Below are positions 8,429 through 17,543 of a stretch of DNA of 64,000 nt, piece by piece. The stretch is from Streptomyces sp. CB02959 (GTDB lineage: Bacteria > Actinomycetota > Actinomycetes > Streptomycetales > Streptomycetaceae): assembly GCF_002803155.1 (NCBI RefSeq), contig NZ_NNBP01000042.1:1-64000 (forward strand), read 5' to 3'. The notes below the pieces were generated by a model. It was not told the origin of the DNA. It made no database searches and was given only the letters and a program-made list of their open reading frames with translations. How positions within the stretch are numbered: position 1 is the stretch's first letter; every line of letters begins with the position of its first letter. The translations under genes and the position numbers were made by a program.

Positions 8429-9163
8429 TCAGGACGGCGCACCGCCCAGAACCTCCACCGCGCCGGTGTCGAGCGAGTAGTAGGCACCGACCACGGCAAG
8501 CGCACCCCTGCTCACCAAGGGCCCCAGATCCCCATTGGCACGCAGCGCGGACGCGGTCAACGTGACCTGGGCACGCGCCATGGTCTCGACCGGGTCGGCA
8601 CCGCCCTTGCGGACCGCCAGCTCATACGCCGGCCGCAGCGCCTGGACGATCGCCTGCAGATTGCCCGGCAGCGACCTCCCGTCCCGCAGGGACCTGTGCG
8701 CCGCCTCGACGGCACCGCAACGCTGATGCCCCAGGACCACGATCAGCGGAGTACCACTGGTCATCGGCCCGTACTCCACCGAACCGGTGACCACCGGATC
8801 GATCGCCTCGCCACCGGTACGCATCACATACAGGTCACCCAGCCCGGTGTCGAAGAGCAGCTCCGGCGGCACACGGGAGTCGATGCACGACAGGACCGCC
8901 CCGAACGGCTCCTGCTGCTGGGCCACCAGCTGACGCCGGTTCGGATCCCGATCGGGATGGTGCAGCGCACCACTGACCCACCGCTTGTTGCCCTCCATCA
9001 GCCGCGCGAACGCCGCACCCGGCGTGCTCGGCCGCGCCCGCGCCAAGGCGGTGGCCGCCGACGGCACAGCCCCCTTCGAGGAACACCCCGCAAGCGCGAC
9101 CGCGGCACCGGCCACTCCACCGACCAGCAGAGCCCTGCGCTCCAGCCGTCCTGCCTCGTCCAT
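8429..9163 (-). CDS. Exported beta-class carbonic anhydrase
   Basis: The 244-residue product hydrates CO2. The zinc ligands of beta-carbonic anhydrases are visible as CIDSRVPPE and GHQRCGAV. Its N-terminus has RRALLVGGVAGAAVALAGC, a twin-arginine or lipoprotein signal ending in the lipobox LAGC, so it is probably exported and lipid-anchored. The ATG at 9163 was preferred over a GTG at 9184 because GAGGGG lies seven bases upstream of it. It is convergent with the sugar cassette and belongs to a separate unit. Confidence 0.88.
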   Translation of the reverse strand: MDEAGRLERRALLVGGVAGAAVALAGCSSKGAVPSAATALARARPSTPGAAFARLMEGNKRWVSGALHHPDRDPNRRQLVAQQQEPFGAVLSCIDSRVPPELLFDTGLGDLYVMRTGGEAIDPVVTGSVEYGPMTSGTPLIVVLGHQRCGAVEAAHRSLRDGRSLPGNLQAIVQALRPAYELAVRKGGADPVETMARAQVTLTASALRANGDLGPLVSRGALAVVGAYYSLDTGAVEVLGGAPS

Positions 9164-9312
9164 CGCCGTTCCCCTCGCCGACACCCGGCCACGCCTACGC
9201 CGTGACCGGGCAATTGTTCAGCGCAAAGCGGGCAAGGAGGCCGGAGGCACGGGCCGGCACGGCCTACTTTGCCACCGACGGCCCAACGCGGCGGCCCCGC
9301 ACCCCCGCACCC

Positions 9313-9951
9313 TCAGTCACTGCGGCCCGTCGCGGCGACGACGACACCCAGACCGATCATCGACAGGCCACCCACCCCACCGACCAGGGAAAGACGCCGC
9401 GGCGAGCGGGCGAACCAGGTCCGCGCGGCGGACGCGGTCAGCCCCCACACACTGTCGCAAACCACCGCGATGACGTTGAACACCAAGCCCAGCAGCAGCA
9501 TCTGCAGCACGACATGCCCCCGAGCCCGGTCGACGAACTGCGGCAGGACCGCGGCGAAGAACACCATCGTCTTCGGATTGGCCACACCGACCGCGAAACC
9601 CTCCCACAGCGTCCGCACCCCACCGTGAGCAGGCCCCCGGCCCGCGAACGAAGCCCGCAACGCCCCGCGCCGACGCACCGCCTTGATGCCGAGGTACACC
9701 AGATATCCCGCGCCCAGCAGCTTGAGCGTGGTGAACACGATCGCGGAGCGCTCCACAACGGAACCCACCCCCAGCGCGACGGCCACCACCAGAACAAAAG
9801 CCCCCAGCGTATTGCCCACCACGGTGGTCAACGCCGCGCGGCGCCCCTGCGCCAAGGCCCGCCCGATCACGAACAGCACACTGGGACCGGGAACCACGAT
9901 CAACAGCAACGACATGGCGCAGAACGCCAGGAGACGGTCGGTGGACAACAT
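9313..9951 (-). CDS. LysE/RhtB-family exporter
   Basis: This roughly 212-residue inner-membrane protein has the LysE-family pattern: an N-terminal helix with VVPGPSVLFVIGRAL, several hydrophobic helices and the conserved GVANPKTMVFFAAVLPQF motif before the last three membrane spans. Family members export amino acids or small related metabolites by proton antiport. The start at 9951 (MLSTDRLL) has a weak ribosome site; a start 30 bases upstream is possible. The 266 bp to the next gene hold a divergent promoter region in which no riboswitch was recognised. Confidence 0.82.
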   Translation of the reverse strand: MLSTDRLLAFCAMSLLLIVVPGPSVLFVIGRALAQGRRAALTTVVGNTLGAFVLVVAVALGVGSVVERSAIVFTTLKLLGAGYLVYLGIKAVRRRGALRASFAGRGPAHGGVRTLWEGFAVGVANPKTMVFFAAVLPQFVDRARGHVVLQMLLLGLVFNVIAVVCDSVWGLTASAARTWFARSPRRLSLVGGVGGLSMIGLGVVVAATGRSD

Positions 9952-10217
9952 ACCGATCAGGTAAGCACGCGGCCCGGCCACCGCTCAGGCTTTCCGCGCA
10001 CCTGGCCGAAACGCCACCGCCAGAGCGCACACGGACCGCGATCCGCCACCGGCCTTCCCCGGGCCGAACACCGCACGTCCCGGCCAACCGCCCCCGCCCG
10101 AACGGCTTGACGGCTCGATACGGCGTGCGGAAGTGTGGCGCCCGGATCAAGGGCCTGCGGCAGGCGCGGTAGGTAGCGAGAAAAGCGGTTCCGGCAAGAC
10201 GGGCAAGCCAACTTCGG

Positions 10218-10925
10218 ATGGCGGGGATGTCATTGGAAAACCGTTCTTCCTACCCCCTCGGCAGGAACCAGGCACTCGACCGACCAGCGGGACGACAACC
10301 GGAACCGCCCCGGGTCCGCACCCGGGTCCGCATTCCACTGACAACAGCCGACGGCACCCCCGCACCGAGCGAAGTCATCACCTTCGACGGACTCGACGAC
10401 GGACGCGAACACCTCATGGTCGTCTTCGGCGCCGCCCTGACCCAACCCGTACCGCTGGTCAGACTCCACTCCGAATGCCTGACCGGCGACGTACTCGGCT
10501 CCACCCGCTGCGACTGCGGACCACAACTGCGCGAAGCCATGACCCTGCTGCACGAAAAAGGCGGCCTCCTGCTCTACCTCCGCCAAGAAGGCCGGGACAT
10601 CGGGCTGTACAACAAGATCGATGCCTACGCGCTCCAGGACACCGGCATGGACACCTTCGAGGCCAACCGCGCACTGAACTTCCTCGACGACCAGCGCACC
10701 TACTCCGCAGCCGCGCAGATGCTCCTCGCCATCGGCCTCGAAGAAATCGAGATCCTCTCCAACAACCCGGAAAAGACCCGACAGTTGGAAGCCGCCGGCA
10801 TCACCGTCCACAGCCAACGGCGCACCGCCGTCCACGTCACCGAAGCCAACCGCACATACCTCCGGGCGAAAGCCCTGCACGCCGGCCACTCCCTCGACAT
10901 CGACCGGGCCGCCGATGCCGACTGA
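10218..10925 (+). CDS. GTP cyclohydrolase II (RibA-like)
   Basis: The 235-residue protein opens GTP to 2,5-diamino-6-ribosylamino-4-pyrimidinone 5'-phosphate. The zinc-binding cysteines lie in HSECLTGDVLGSTRCDCG and the catalytic region YLRQEGRDIGLYNK follows; NNPEKTRQLEAAGI near the end is also typical. It is a stand-alone domain without the DHBP-synthase half found in RibBA. An ATG at 10227 is an alternative start. It overlaps the next reductase gene by 11 bases, so the two are coupled. No FMN riboswitch precedes it, so it is unlikely to be the main riboflavin operon. Confidence 0.92.
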   Translation: MAGMSLENRSSYPLGRNQALDRPAGRQPEPPRVRTRVRIPLTTADGTPAPSEVITFDGLDDGREHLMVVFGAALTQPVPLVRLHSECLTGDVLGSTRCDCGPQLREAMTLLHEKGGLLLYLRQEGRDIGLYNKIDAYALQDTGMDTFEANRALNFLDDQRTYSAAAQMLLAIGLEEIEILSNNPEKTRQLEAAGITVHSQRRTAVHVTEANRTYLRAKALHAGHSLDIDRAADAD

Positions 10926-11613
10926 CCGCACCCCGGCCGGCACCCGCCCCTACGTGCTGATCAGCGCCGCGATATCCCTCGACGGATACCTGGACGACAC
11001 CAGCAACCAGCGCCTGCGCCTGTCCAACCCCGACGACTTCGACCGCGTCGACGCCGTCCGCGCCGACTGCGACGCCATCCTCGTCGGCGCCACCACCATC
11101 CGCCGCGACAACCCCCGCCTCCTGATCGCCTCACCCACCCGAAGAGCCCACCGCGCCGCCCAAGGACGCCCCGAACACCCCACGAAGATCACCCTCACCA
11201 CCAAGGGCCTCGACCCCTCCCTGGCCTTCTTCACCACCGCAGGGGACAAAATCGTCTACTGCCCCCAACCAGCCCTGCCCGCCCTGAAGAAGGAACTCGC
11301 CGACGTCGCGGACGTGACCACCACCGGCAACCCCCTGGACCTCGGCCTGATCCTCGACGACCTCGCCGGCCGCGGCATCCGCACCCTCATGGTCGAAGGC
11401 GGCGGAACCATCCACACCCAGTTCCTCACCCAGGACCTCGTCGACGAAATCCACCTCGCCATCGCCCCCTTCTTCGTCGGCGAACCAGGCGCCCCACGCT
11501 TCGTGGGCCACGGCACCTTCCCCCACAACCCCGCCCGCCGCATGCACATCGCCGAAGTCAGACAAATAGGCGACATCGCGCTCGTGCGCTACCTCGCCGC
11601 ACACCGAAGATGA
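10915..11613 (+). CDS. RibD C-terminal-domain reductase
   Basis: This 232-residue protein resembles the reductase half of RibD (dihydrofolate-reductase-like fold), which reduces the ribosyl group of the aminopyrimidine made after GTP cyclohydrolase II. It shows SAAISLDGYLDD, VGATTIRRDNPRL and the C-terminal LMVEGGGTIHTQFL motif. The deaminase half is absent. The start overlaps ribA by 11 bases. Toxoflavin and fervenulin (azapteridine) pathways use such a RibA/RibD pair, but it could equally be a spare flavin-supply unit; no lumazine or riboflavin synthase is nearby. Confidence 0.87.
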   Translation: MPTDRTPAGTRPYVLISAAISLDGYLDDTSNQRLRLSNPDDFDRVDAVRADCDAILVGATTIRRDNPRLLIASPTRRAHRAAQGRPEHPTKITLTTKGLDPSLAFFTTAGDKIVYCPQPALPALKKELADVADVTTTGNPLDLGLILDDLAGRGIRTLMVEGGGTIHTQFLTQDLVDEIHLAIAPFFVGEPGAPRFVGHGTFPHNPARRMHIAEVRQIGDIALVRYLAAHRR

Positions 11614-11680
11614 CACCCGACCGCACGACACACCGGCGCCCACCCCGCGCCCGCACCCGGCACGCTTCAGCCCGCACCGC

Positions 11681-12727
11681 TCAACCGACAGCCCCCTTGC
11701 GCACACCGGACTGCGCCAGCAGACGCCGGAGCCAGCGCGTACGGGCATCGCGCGCATCCCGACTGAGAGCCGCCTGCGGCGCCAAACCGTCGAAACCGTG
11801 GTAGGCACCGGGCCACACATGCAGTTCAGCCTGCCCACCGGCCTGCCAGATCGCGTTCGCGTAAGCCACCGCCTCGTCCCGGAACATCTCGGCCGACCCG
11901 ACCTCGACAAAGGCCGCAGGAAGCCCGGAAAGATCCGCGGCACGGGAAGGAGCCGCATAGGGCGGCAGATCCGCCGCACCGTAGCGGTCACCCAACAGCG
12001 CCTGCCACGCGGTCGCGTTGGAGGTCAGATCCCACACCCCCAGGCCCGACATCTGACGACCGGAGAAGGTGGCGCCGCGATCGTCGAGCATCGGGCACAG
12101 CAGCAACTGCCCCAGCGGCCGGGGACCACCGCGGTCACGGACCAGCAGGGCCAGCGCCGCGGCCAGCCCACCGCCCGCACTCTTTCCCCCGATGACGATG
12201 CGGTCCGCATCGATGCCCAGTTCGGCCGCGTGCCCGGCCGCCCAGACCAGCCCGGCGTAGCAGTCCTCCAGCGGCTCCGGGTACTGCGCCCGCGGCGCCA
12301 ACCGGTACTCGACCGAAAAGACCGCCATCCCCAGCGGCAGCGCCCACTCGCGCAGGATCCGCGGCAGCACCGACCACGCGTTCCCCATGATCATCGCGCC
12401 CCCGTGCAGGTAGTACAGCACCGGCAGCGGCCCGACGAGCCCGGACGGCCGCGCGCCCACGAGCGTGACCTCCGGACCGCCCGGCGGCCCCGGCACACGC
12501 CACTCCGTCACCTCGAAACGGCCGTCGGCGCGCAGGTCCTGGACCGTCGGCCGGGGCCGGGACGCGGCATCCCGCTCCTGCCGGGCCGCAAGATTCTCCG
12601 GGGTCACCGGCTCCCTCGACTCCGCGCTCAACGCCGCCAACGCGACGCCCAGTTCGGGATCGAAGGGCGGCGCCGCCCCCGGCTCCGGGACCCCACCGGC
12701 CTGCGACGGCACACCAGCAGCACTCAT
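11681..12727 (-). CDS. HSL-type alpha/beta hydrolase (esterase)
   Basis: The 348-residue protein is a hormone-sensitive-lipase-family esterase. It has the oxyanion-hole motif YLHGGAMIMG, the nucleophile elbow GGKSAGGG, a late acidic residue and the catalytic histidine in YHGFDG. GGGGGG lies upstream of the ATG at 12727. A long alanine/proline-rich N-terminal segment precedes the fold. It is convergent with the RibA/RibD pair; substrate is unknown. The 359 bp between it and the following cupin gene hold the divergent promoters but no gene or clear repeat. Confidence 0.85.
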   Translation of the reverse strand: MSAAGVPSQAGGVPEPGAAPPFDPELGVALAALSAESREPVTPENLAARQERDAASRPRPTVQDLRADGRFEVTEWRVPGPPGGPEVTLVGARPSGLVGPLPVLYYLHGGAMIMGNAWSVLPRILREWALPLGMAVFSVEYRLAPRAQYPEPLEDCYAGLVWAAGHAAELGIDADRIVIGGKSAGGGLAAALALLVRDRGGPRPLGQLLLCPMLDDRGATFSGRQMSGLGVWDLTSNATAWQALLGDRYGAADLPPYAAPSRAADLSGLPAAFVEVGSAEMFRDEAVAYANAIWQAGGQAELHVWPGAYHGFDGLAPQAALSRDARDARTRWLRRLLAQSGVRKGAVG

Positions 12728-13086
12728 CGACAACCCCCCGATCGGACAGCGGGAAACCGCCCGGCACCCCCGCCGGAACCACCGGGCCGCACACACCCGC
12801 ACCCGGGGAACACACACCTGGAACCCATACGCCGTAGCCAACCACACCTGTTGGGCGCCACCACTGCCCGCACCAGCCGACCCCGCCCACCGCAGACAAC
12901 GCCACAACCCACCCCCACCACACCCACGACCAAGCAGAACACCCCGCCCACCACCACAGGAAGGTTTTGCCCAACGGTCGACCAGCAGCCCGCCCCCGTG
13001 CCGTAGCGTCACCGCATCCCTTGATCACGATCGCGGACCCGCCGGCGGCACCTCGCCCCGGCGACCGGCCCGCCAGGAGGCATGCC

Positions 13087-13446
13087 ATGAACGCCGTCGA
13101 CATACGGAGCACCGCCGCAGGACTTCCCCACGCCTGGCACTCACTCCCGCTCGGACAGGTCGGGAAGGCGACGGTGAAAGTCCTGCGGATGGACGGACGC
13201 CCCATGGCAACCGAAACCCATGACACGCCGGAAGCCCTGATGGTGATCGACGGCACCCTGCACCTGCGGGCCGACGACATCGAAGTCGACGTACACGCGG
13301 GGCAGATGTACCTCGTCGAGGCGGGCATAGCGCACGCCGTACGCCCCGGCAGCCACGGCACCCTCGTCATCGTCGACATCGGCGGACACCCCCCGACACG
13401 GCCCGAGACGACCACCGGACACCCCGAGCACAGCTGCGCACCGTAG
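13087..13446 (+). CDS. Small single-domain cupin
   Basis: This 119-residue protein is one cupin barrel: motif 1 spans THDTPEALMVIDGTLHLR and motif 2 AGQMYLVEAGIAHAV. The usual double histidine of motif 1 is reduced, so metal binding is uncertain. AGGAGG eight bases upstream selects the ATG at 13087 over the one at 13082. It is divergent from the esterase. Function beyond cupin fold is not predictable. Confidence 0.75.
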   Translation: MNAVDIRSTAAGLPHAWHSLPLGQVGKATVKVLRMDGRPMATETHDTPEALMVIDGTLHLRADDIEVDVHAGQMYLVEAGIAHAVRPGSHGTLVIVDIGGHPPTRPETTTGHPEHSCAP

Positions 13447-13587
13447 CCACCCGAGCCGGCGCGGAACCACCGCCGGACACCGGATCGGATCATCGGGTGC
13501 AGGACCCCTCATCAGTCCAATCCTTTTCGCGCTTCCTTCCGTATATGTCAGTGATGGATGGACGGGGGCCAGGAGGAAGGGGCGAGC

Positions 13588-13773
13588 ATGGGAATCTTCA
13601 CGAACCTGACGCCCGCGCTGGGCCGCAGCCGTCATGACCGCTCGACGGACAGGCGCGGGGACAGGGGCGGACACGACCACGACGGCCGTGGGCGCGAGGG
13701 CCATGACCGCGACCACGACCGGGACCGTGACGATGACCGCGATCGGGACCGGGACCGTGGAGGGAGGCACTGA
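13588..13773 (+). CDS. Small Asp/Arg/His-rich low-complexity protein
   Basis: The 61-residue product begins MGIFTNLTPALGRSRHD and then becomes an almost pure alternation of Asp, Arg, His and Gly, ending in RDRDRGGRH. There is no cysteine, signal peptide or membrane segment. AGGAGGAAGG lies upstream, with an AT-richer stretch (13505-13550) before it that may hold a promoter. It sits 61 bp ahead of an ABC exporter gene. I do not recognise the family; the charge pattern suggests nucleic-acid or metal binding, which is inference. An upstream ATG at 13558 is less likely. Confidence 0.55.
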   Translation: MGIFTNLTPALGRSRHDRSTDRRGDRGGHDHDGRGREGHDRDHDRDRDDDRDRDRDRGGRH

Positions 13774-13791
13774 CACACCTCGCGTGTGCCA

Positions 13792-13816
13792 GCGGCCGGG
13801 CTTCCTGCCCGGCCGC
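13792..13816 (+). terminator. Perfect 10-bp stem-loop between small protein and ABC gene
   Basis: GCGGCCGGGC (13792-13801) pairs with GCCCGGCCGC (13807-13816) around TTCCT. No T-run follows, which is common for actinobacterial terminators. It could terminate the small-protein transcript or attenuate read-through into the ABC transporter gene 18 bases downstream. Confidence 0.65.
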
Positions 13817-13834
13817 AACGATCGGTGAGGCGAC

Positions 13835-15769
13835 ATGAACAGCGCGCGGCCGAACGCCCCCTCCCACGGCGACACCCCGGCCAACGGCGCGGACACACAC
13901 CGAACGCGCCCCGCCGCCACGCGCCGCCTCGCCAAGGCGGCGCGCCGGCTGCTACCGGTCACCGACGACCCCGATGACGTGGACGCACTCGTCCAGGCCG
14001 CCCCACCGGTGCCCCTGCGCGACATCTTCCGGCGCTTTTGGCCGTACACGCGCGGCGGCCGACACCGGCTGGCGGTGATCTTGGCCTTCGTCGTGCTGGG
14101 ACCCGCCGTCGACGCCGCCGAGATCTGGCTCTTCAAGATCGTCATCGACGACATGCTGATCCCGCGCAACCTCCACCTCTTCCTACCGATCGCCCTCGCC
14201 TACCTGGGCTTCACCCTCCTGGCCGGAGCCCTCGCCTTCGCCGACGACATGACCTCCACCTGGGTCGCCGAACGCTTCCTGCTGGCCCTGCGCTCCGAGG
14301 TGTTCCGCCACGTCGAAGGGCTCTCACTGGGATTCTTCGAACGGCGACGGCTCGGCGATGTGCTCTCCCGCATCACCGGCGACGTCGACGCGGTCGAGAC
14401 CTTCCTGCTCTCCGGCATCGTCAACGCCCTCGCACACGTCATGAGAGCGGGCATCTTCCTCGGCGTGCTGCTCCACCTGCGGTGGGACCTGACACTCCTC
14501 GCCCTCGCCATCGCCCCCCTGTTCTGGCTCACCGCCCGGCACTTCTCCCACCGGGTGAAGGCCGTGTCACGGGAACGACGGCGCCGCACCGGCTCGATCA
14601 GCGCCATCACCGAAGAGACCCTGGGCAACATCGCCCTCGTCCAGGCATACAACCGGCAGCACTGGGAGCACAGCAGATTCCAACAGGAAAGCCTCGGCAG
14701 GTTCCGAGCCGCCATGGCCTCCGCCCGCCTCGGCGCCCTGTACACCACGATCGTCGACATCATCGAACTGGCCGGCGCACTCCTCGTGATGGGCCTGGGC
14801 ACCTGGGAACTGACCCACCAACACCTCACCCTCGGCGGCCTGATGGTCTTCCTCACCCTGCTGAGCCGGCTCTACGGCCCCCTGCGCGGCATCTCCGGCC
14901 TCAGCAACACCTTCTACGCGGCCTCCGCCGCCGCGGAGCGCATCATCGAACTCCTCGACCAACGCCCCCAGATCACCCAGACCGCAACCCCCCGCCGCCT
15001 CGGCCGCGCCCACGGCGAGATCGAGTTCGACCACGTCTCCTTCCACTACCCGGGAACCACCCAACCCGCCCTGACCGACGTCTCGTTCAGCGTGGCACCC
15101 GGCCAGGCACTGGCACTGGTAGGCGCAAGCGGCGCCGGCAAGTCGACCGCCGCCAAGCTCCTGCTGCGCTTCTACGACCCGGACCACGGAACCATTCGCC
15201 TCGACGGAAACGACCTGCGCGACCTGCCACTGGAGGACCTGCGGGACAACGTCGCCCTCCTGCCCCAAGAGACCCTGCTCCTGCACGGCACCGTGCGCGA
15301 CAACATCGCCTACGGCCGCCCGGACGCCGACGACGAAGCGATCGCCGCAGCCGCCCACGCCGCAGCCGCACACACCTTCATCAGCCAACTCCCCGAAGGC
15401 TACGACACCGTGGTGGGCCAACGCGGCCGACTGCTTTCCGGCGGACAACGCCGCCGCCTGGCCATCGCCCGCGCCATGATCCGCAACGCGCCCCTGCTCA
15501 TCCTCGACGAACCGACCACCGGCCTCGACGCGGAATCAGGCCGCCGCATCCTGCAACCCCTACGCCTGCTGATGAGCGGGCGCACCACGATCCTCATCTC
15601 CCACAACCTGCTCACCGTCCACGACGCCACCCAGATCCTGCTCCTCGAACACGGCCGCGTCGCCGACCACGGCACCCACCACCAGCTGCTCACCCACAGC
15701 GCAACATACGCACGCCTCCACCACCTGCACCGCCCCGACGACACCCCACGGATCCAGGCCCCGCCCTGA
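13835..15769 (+). CDS. ABC multidrug-type exporter half-transporter
   Basis: The 644-residue protein fuses a six-helix exporter membrane domain (about residues 70-360) to one ATPase domain (about 390-630). Walker A is GASGAGKST, the signature is LLSGGQRRRLAIARA, Walker B is LLILDEPTTGLD and the switch histidine is in ISHNL. An about 70-residue soluble, arginine-rich N-terminus precedes the membrane part. It probably works as a homodimer, since no partner half-gene is adjacent. Substrate is unknown. Confidence 0.92.
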   Translation: MNSARPNAPSHGDTPANGADTHRTRPAATRRLAKAARRLLPVTDDPDDVDALVQAAPPVPLRDIFRRFWPYTRGGRHRLAVILAFVVLGPAVDAAEIWLFKIVIDDMLIPRNLHLFLPIALAYLGFTLLAGALAFADDMTSTWVAERFLLALRSEVFRHVEGLSLGFFERRRLGDVLSRITGDVDAVETFLLSGIVNALAHVMRAGIFLGVLLHLRWDLTLLALAIAPLFWLTARHFSHRVKAVSRERRRRTGSISAITEETLGNIALVQAYNRQHWEHSRFQQESLGRFRAAMASARLGALYTTIVDIIELAGALLVMGLGTWELTHQHLTLGGLMVFLTLLSRLYGPLRGISGLSNTFYAASAAAERIIELLDQRPQITQTATPRRLGRAHGEIEFDHVSFHYPGTTQPALTDVSFSVAPGQALALVGASGAGKSTAAKLLLRFYDPDHGTIRLDGNDLRDLPLEDLRDNVALLPQETLLLHGTVRDNIAYGRPDADDEAIAAAAHAAAAHTFISQLPEGYDTVVGQRGRLLSGGQRRRLAIARAMIRNAPLLILDEPTTGLDAESGRRILQPLRLLMSGRTTILISHNLLTVHDATQILLLEHGRVADHGTHHQLLTHSATYARLHHLHRPDDTPRIQAPP

Positions 15770-15859
15770 CCCCCACGACAGCCCGACCGCCTCGTCACGC
15801 TCGGTACACGGACGACCGCGCCCCACAGACAGGCGGCGGCGCCGAGGGAGAATGGGGGA

Positions 15860-16576
15860 GTGGTCTTCCGTAACCGCCAGGCAATCCCTTGGCCGGGGCG
15901 GACCGTATACAAGGGTGTGCAGAGATTGCAGCTCCCGGTCGGACGCATCCCCGACGAGGCGCTGCTGGCCGGCCTCGCCGCGGGTGACCCGGAACTCGCC
16001 GTCACGTTCGTGCGCCGCTTCCAACACACCGTCTTCGGCGTGGCCATCGCGGTCACCCGCGACACACAGCTCGCCGAGGACATCGCCCAGCAGACCTTCG
16101 AGCGCGCATGGCGGCACGCGCAGATCTACGACTCCCGCCGCGGATCGGTGACGGCCTGGCTGACGACCATCGCCCACAACCTCGCCATCGACGCCGTCCG
16201 CTCCCGCCGCCCCGAGCCGGTGGCCCCCCAGGACCTCGACGCCCTCCTGGACGCGGTGACCGACACCCCCGAGCGGCAGGCGCTCGCCGACGAGGCGTCC
16301 TCCACCCTGCGCGCCGCGGTGGCGCAGCTGCCCGGCGAACAGGGGCGCGCCCTGGTGATGGCGGGCATCTACGGGATGACCGCCCAGCAGGTCGCCGACT
16401 GGGAGCACATCCCCGTGGGCACCGCCAAGACGCGGATCAGAACCGCGATGGAAAAACTGCGCACCGCCCTCACCGCGCCCCGTCCCACCACCCCCCACCC
16501 CACGCCCGCGAACCCGCCGCCTGCCAACGCCCCGCACCCCCGGCCCACGTCTCCGAAGCGAGGAGGCCATGAATAA
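15860..16576 (+). CDS. ECF RNA polymerase sigma factor
   Basis: The 238-residue protein has region 2 (LAEDIAQQTFERAWRHA, then RGSVTAWLTTIAHNLAID) and region 4 (ALVMAGIYGMTAQQVAD, then IPVGTAKTRIRTAMEKL) of extracytoplasmic-function sigma factors, followed by a proline-rich tail. The annotated GTG at 15860 is uncertain; an in-frame GTG at 15917 gives a 219-residue protein of more usual length. It overlaps the anti-sigma gene by eight bases, so the pair is coupled and probably autoregulated. Confidence 0.88.
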   Translation: MVFRNRQAIPWPGRTVYKGVQRLQLPVGRIPDEALLAGLAAGDPELAVTFVRRFQHTVFGVAIAVTRDTQLAEDIAQQTFERAWRHAQIYDSRRGSVTAWLTTIAHNLAIDAVRSRRPEPVAPQDLDALLDAVTDTPERQALADEASSTLRAAVAQLPGEQGRALVMAGIYGMTAQQVADWEHIPVGTAKTRIRTAMEKLRTALTAPRPTTPHPTPANPPPANAPHPRPTSPKRGGHE

Positions 16577-17318
16577 GGACCCGACCTGCCAACGGCTGCG
16601 CGAGACCGGTGCCGAGCTGGCGCTGGGCGTGCTCTCGGGCCGGGAGCGGGCTGAGGCGGCCGCCCATCTGGACCACTGCGCGGACTGCCGGGAATACGTC
16701 CAACAGCTCGCCCTCGTCGGCGACGGGCTGCTCGGCCTCCTCCCCGGCAGCGCACCGCCGGCCGGTTTCGAAGCCCGGGCGGCGCGGCGGCTGGCCCAGG
16801 CCCAGGCCGCACGCGACGGACGCGAGACCGCACGCGGCTTCGGGGCCCGGCACGCCGGGTTCCGCAGGGGCGTCCGACTGCGGATCGCCTCCGCCGTGGC
16901 CGTGCTCGCCCTCGGCTTCGGATTCGGCGGCTGGGCCCTGGGAACGGCCATCGAAGACGTGGTGGCCGGCCCCGCACACACCGCCCCGAGCACGACGGGA
17001 GTGCTCTATGCGCAGCTGACCGGAGCCGGGGCCGGACAGCACCGACCGGCCGGCGACCTCTACGTCCGCCCCGGGGAGCAGGGCTGGGTGTTCATGTCCG
17101 TCGACCTCGCCGACGCCGGAAACCCGTACAGCGGAAAGGTCACCTGCCTACTGGATCGTACCGACGGCACAACGGTCCGACTGGGCACCTTCGACCTGCG
17201 CGACGGAGACGGCTACTGGGTCGTCCCCGCCTCCGTGAGCCCCTCCATACTCTCCGGCATCCGTCTGACCTCGGCCGACGGCCACGTACTGGCCACCGCA
17301 CACTTCACCGCGCAGTGA
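16569..17318 (+). CDS. Membrane-anchored zinc-finger anti-sigma factor
   Basis: This 249-residue protein should hold the preceding sigma factor inactive at the membrane. Its cytoplasmic N-terminus has the anti-sigma zinc motif HLDHCADCREY (HxxxCxxC), followed by a linker, one membrane span around residues 100-125 and an extracytoplasmic domain ending in ATAHFTAQ, like RskA-type proteins. The gene starts inside the end of the sigma gene. The signal it senses is unknown. Confidence 0.88.
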   Translation: MNKDPTCQRLRETGAELALGVLSGRERAEAAAHLDHCADCREYVQQLALVGDGLLGLLPGSAPPAGFEARAARRLAQAQAARDGRETARGFGARHAGFRRGVRLRIASAVAVLALGFGFGGWALGTAIEDVVAGPAHTAPSTTGVLYAQLTGAGAGQHRPAGDLYVRPGEQGWVFMSVDLADAGNPYSGKVTCLLDRTDGTTVRLGTFDLRDGDGYWVVPASVSPSILSGIRLTSADGHVLATAHFTAQ

Positions 17319-17543
17319 ACACCGCAACACCCCCCACCGCCGGACCGAACCCCCGGCAGCCGGTCCTCACCACCCGGACCGCAAACATTTCCAACACGTT
17401 TCCTTCACCGCATCTGCCCGAACATTCCTCGGTAGCCCCGCCGGGCCAGGGGCACACTGATCCGCATGCCGTTGCCGAGCTGGGCCACCCCCGCACAACG
17501 CAACGTGCACTACCGAAATGTTCGCGATCGCAGTGGGTGAGTT

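Noticed and set aside
9952..10217. FMN riboswitch before ribA
   Set aside because: None of the conserved RFN-element blocks was found in the upstream region.
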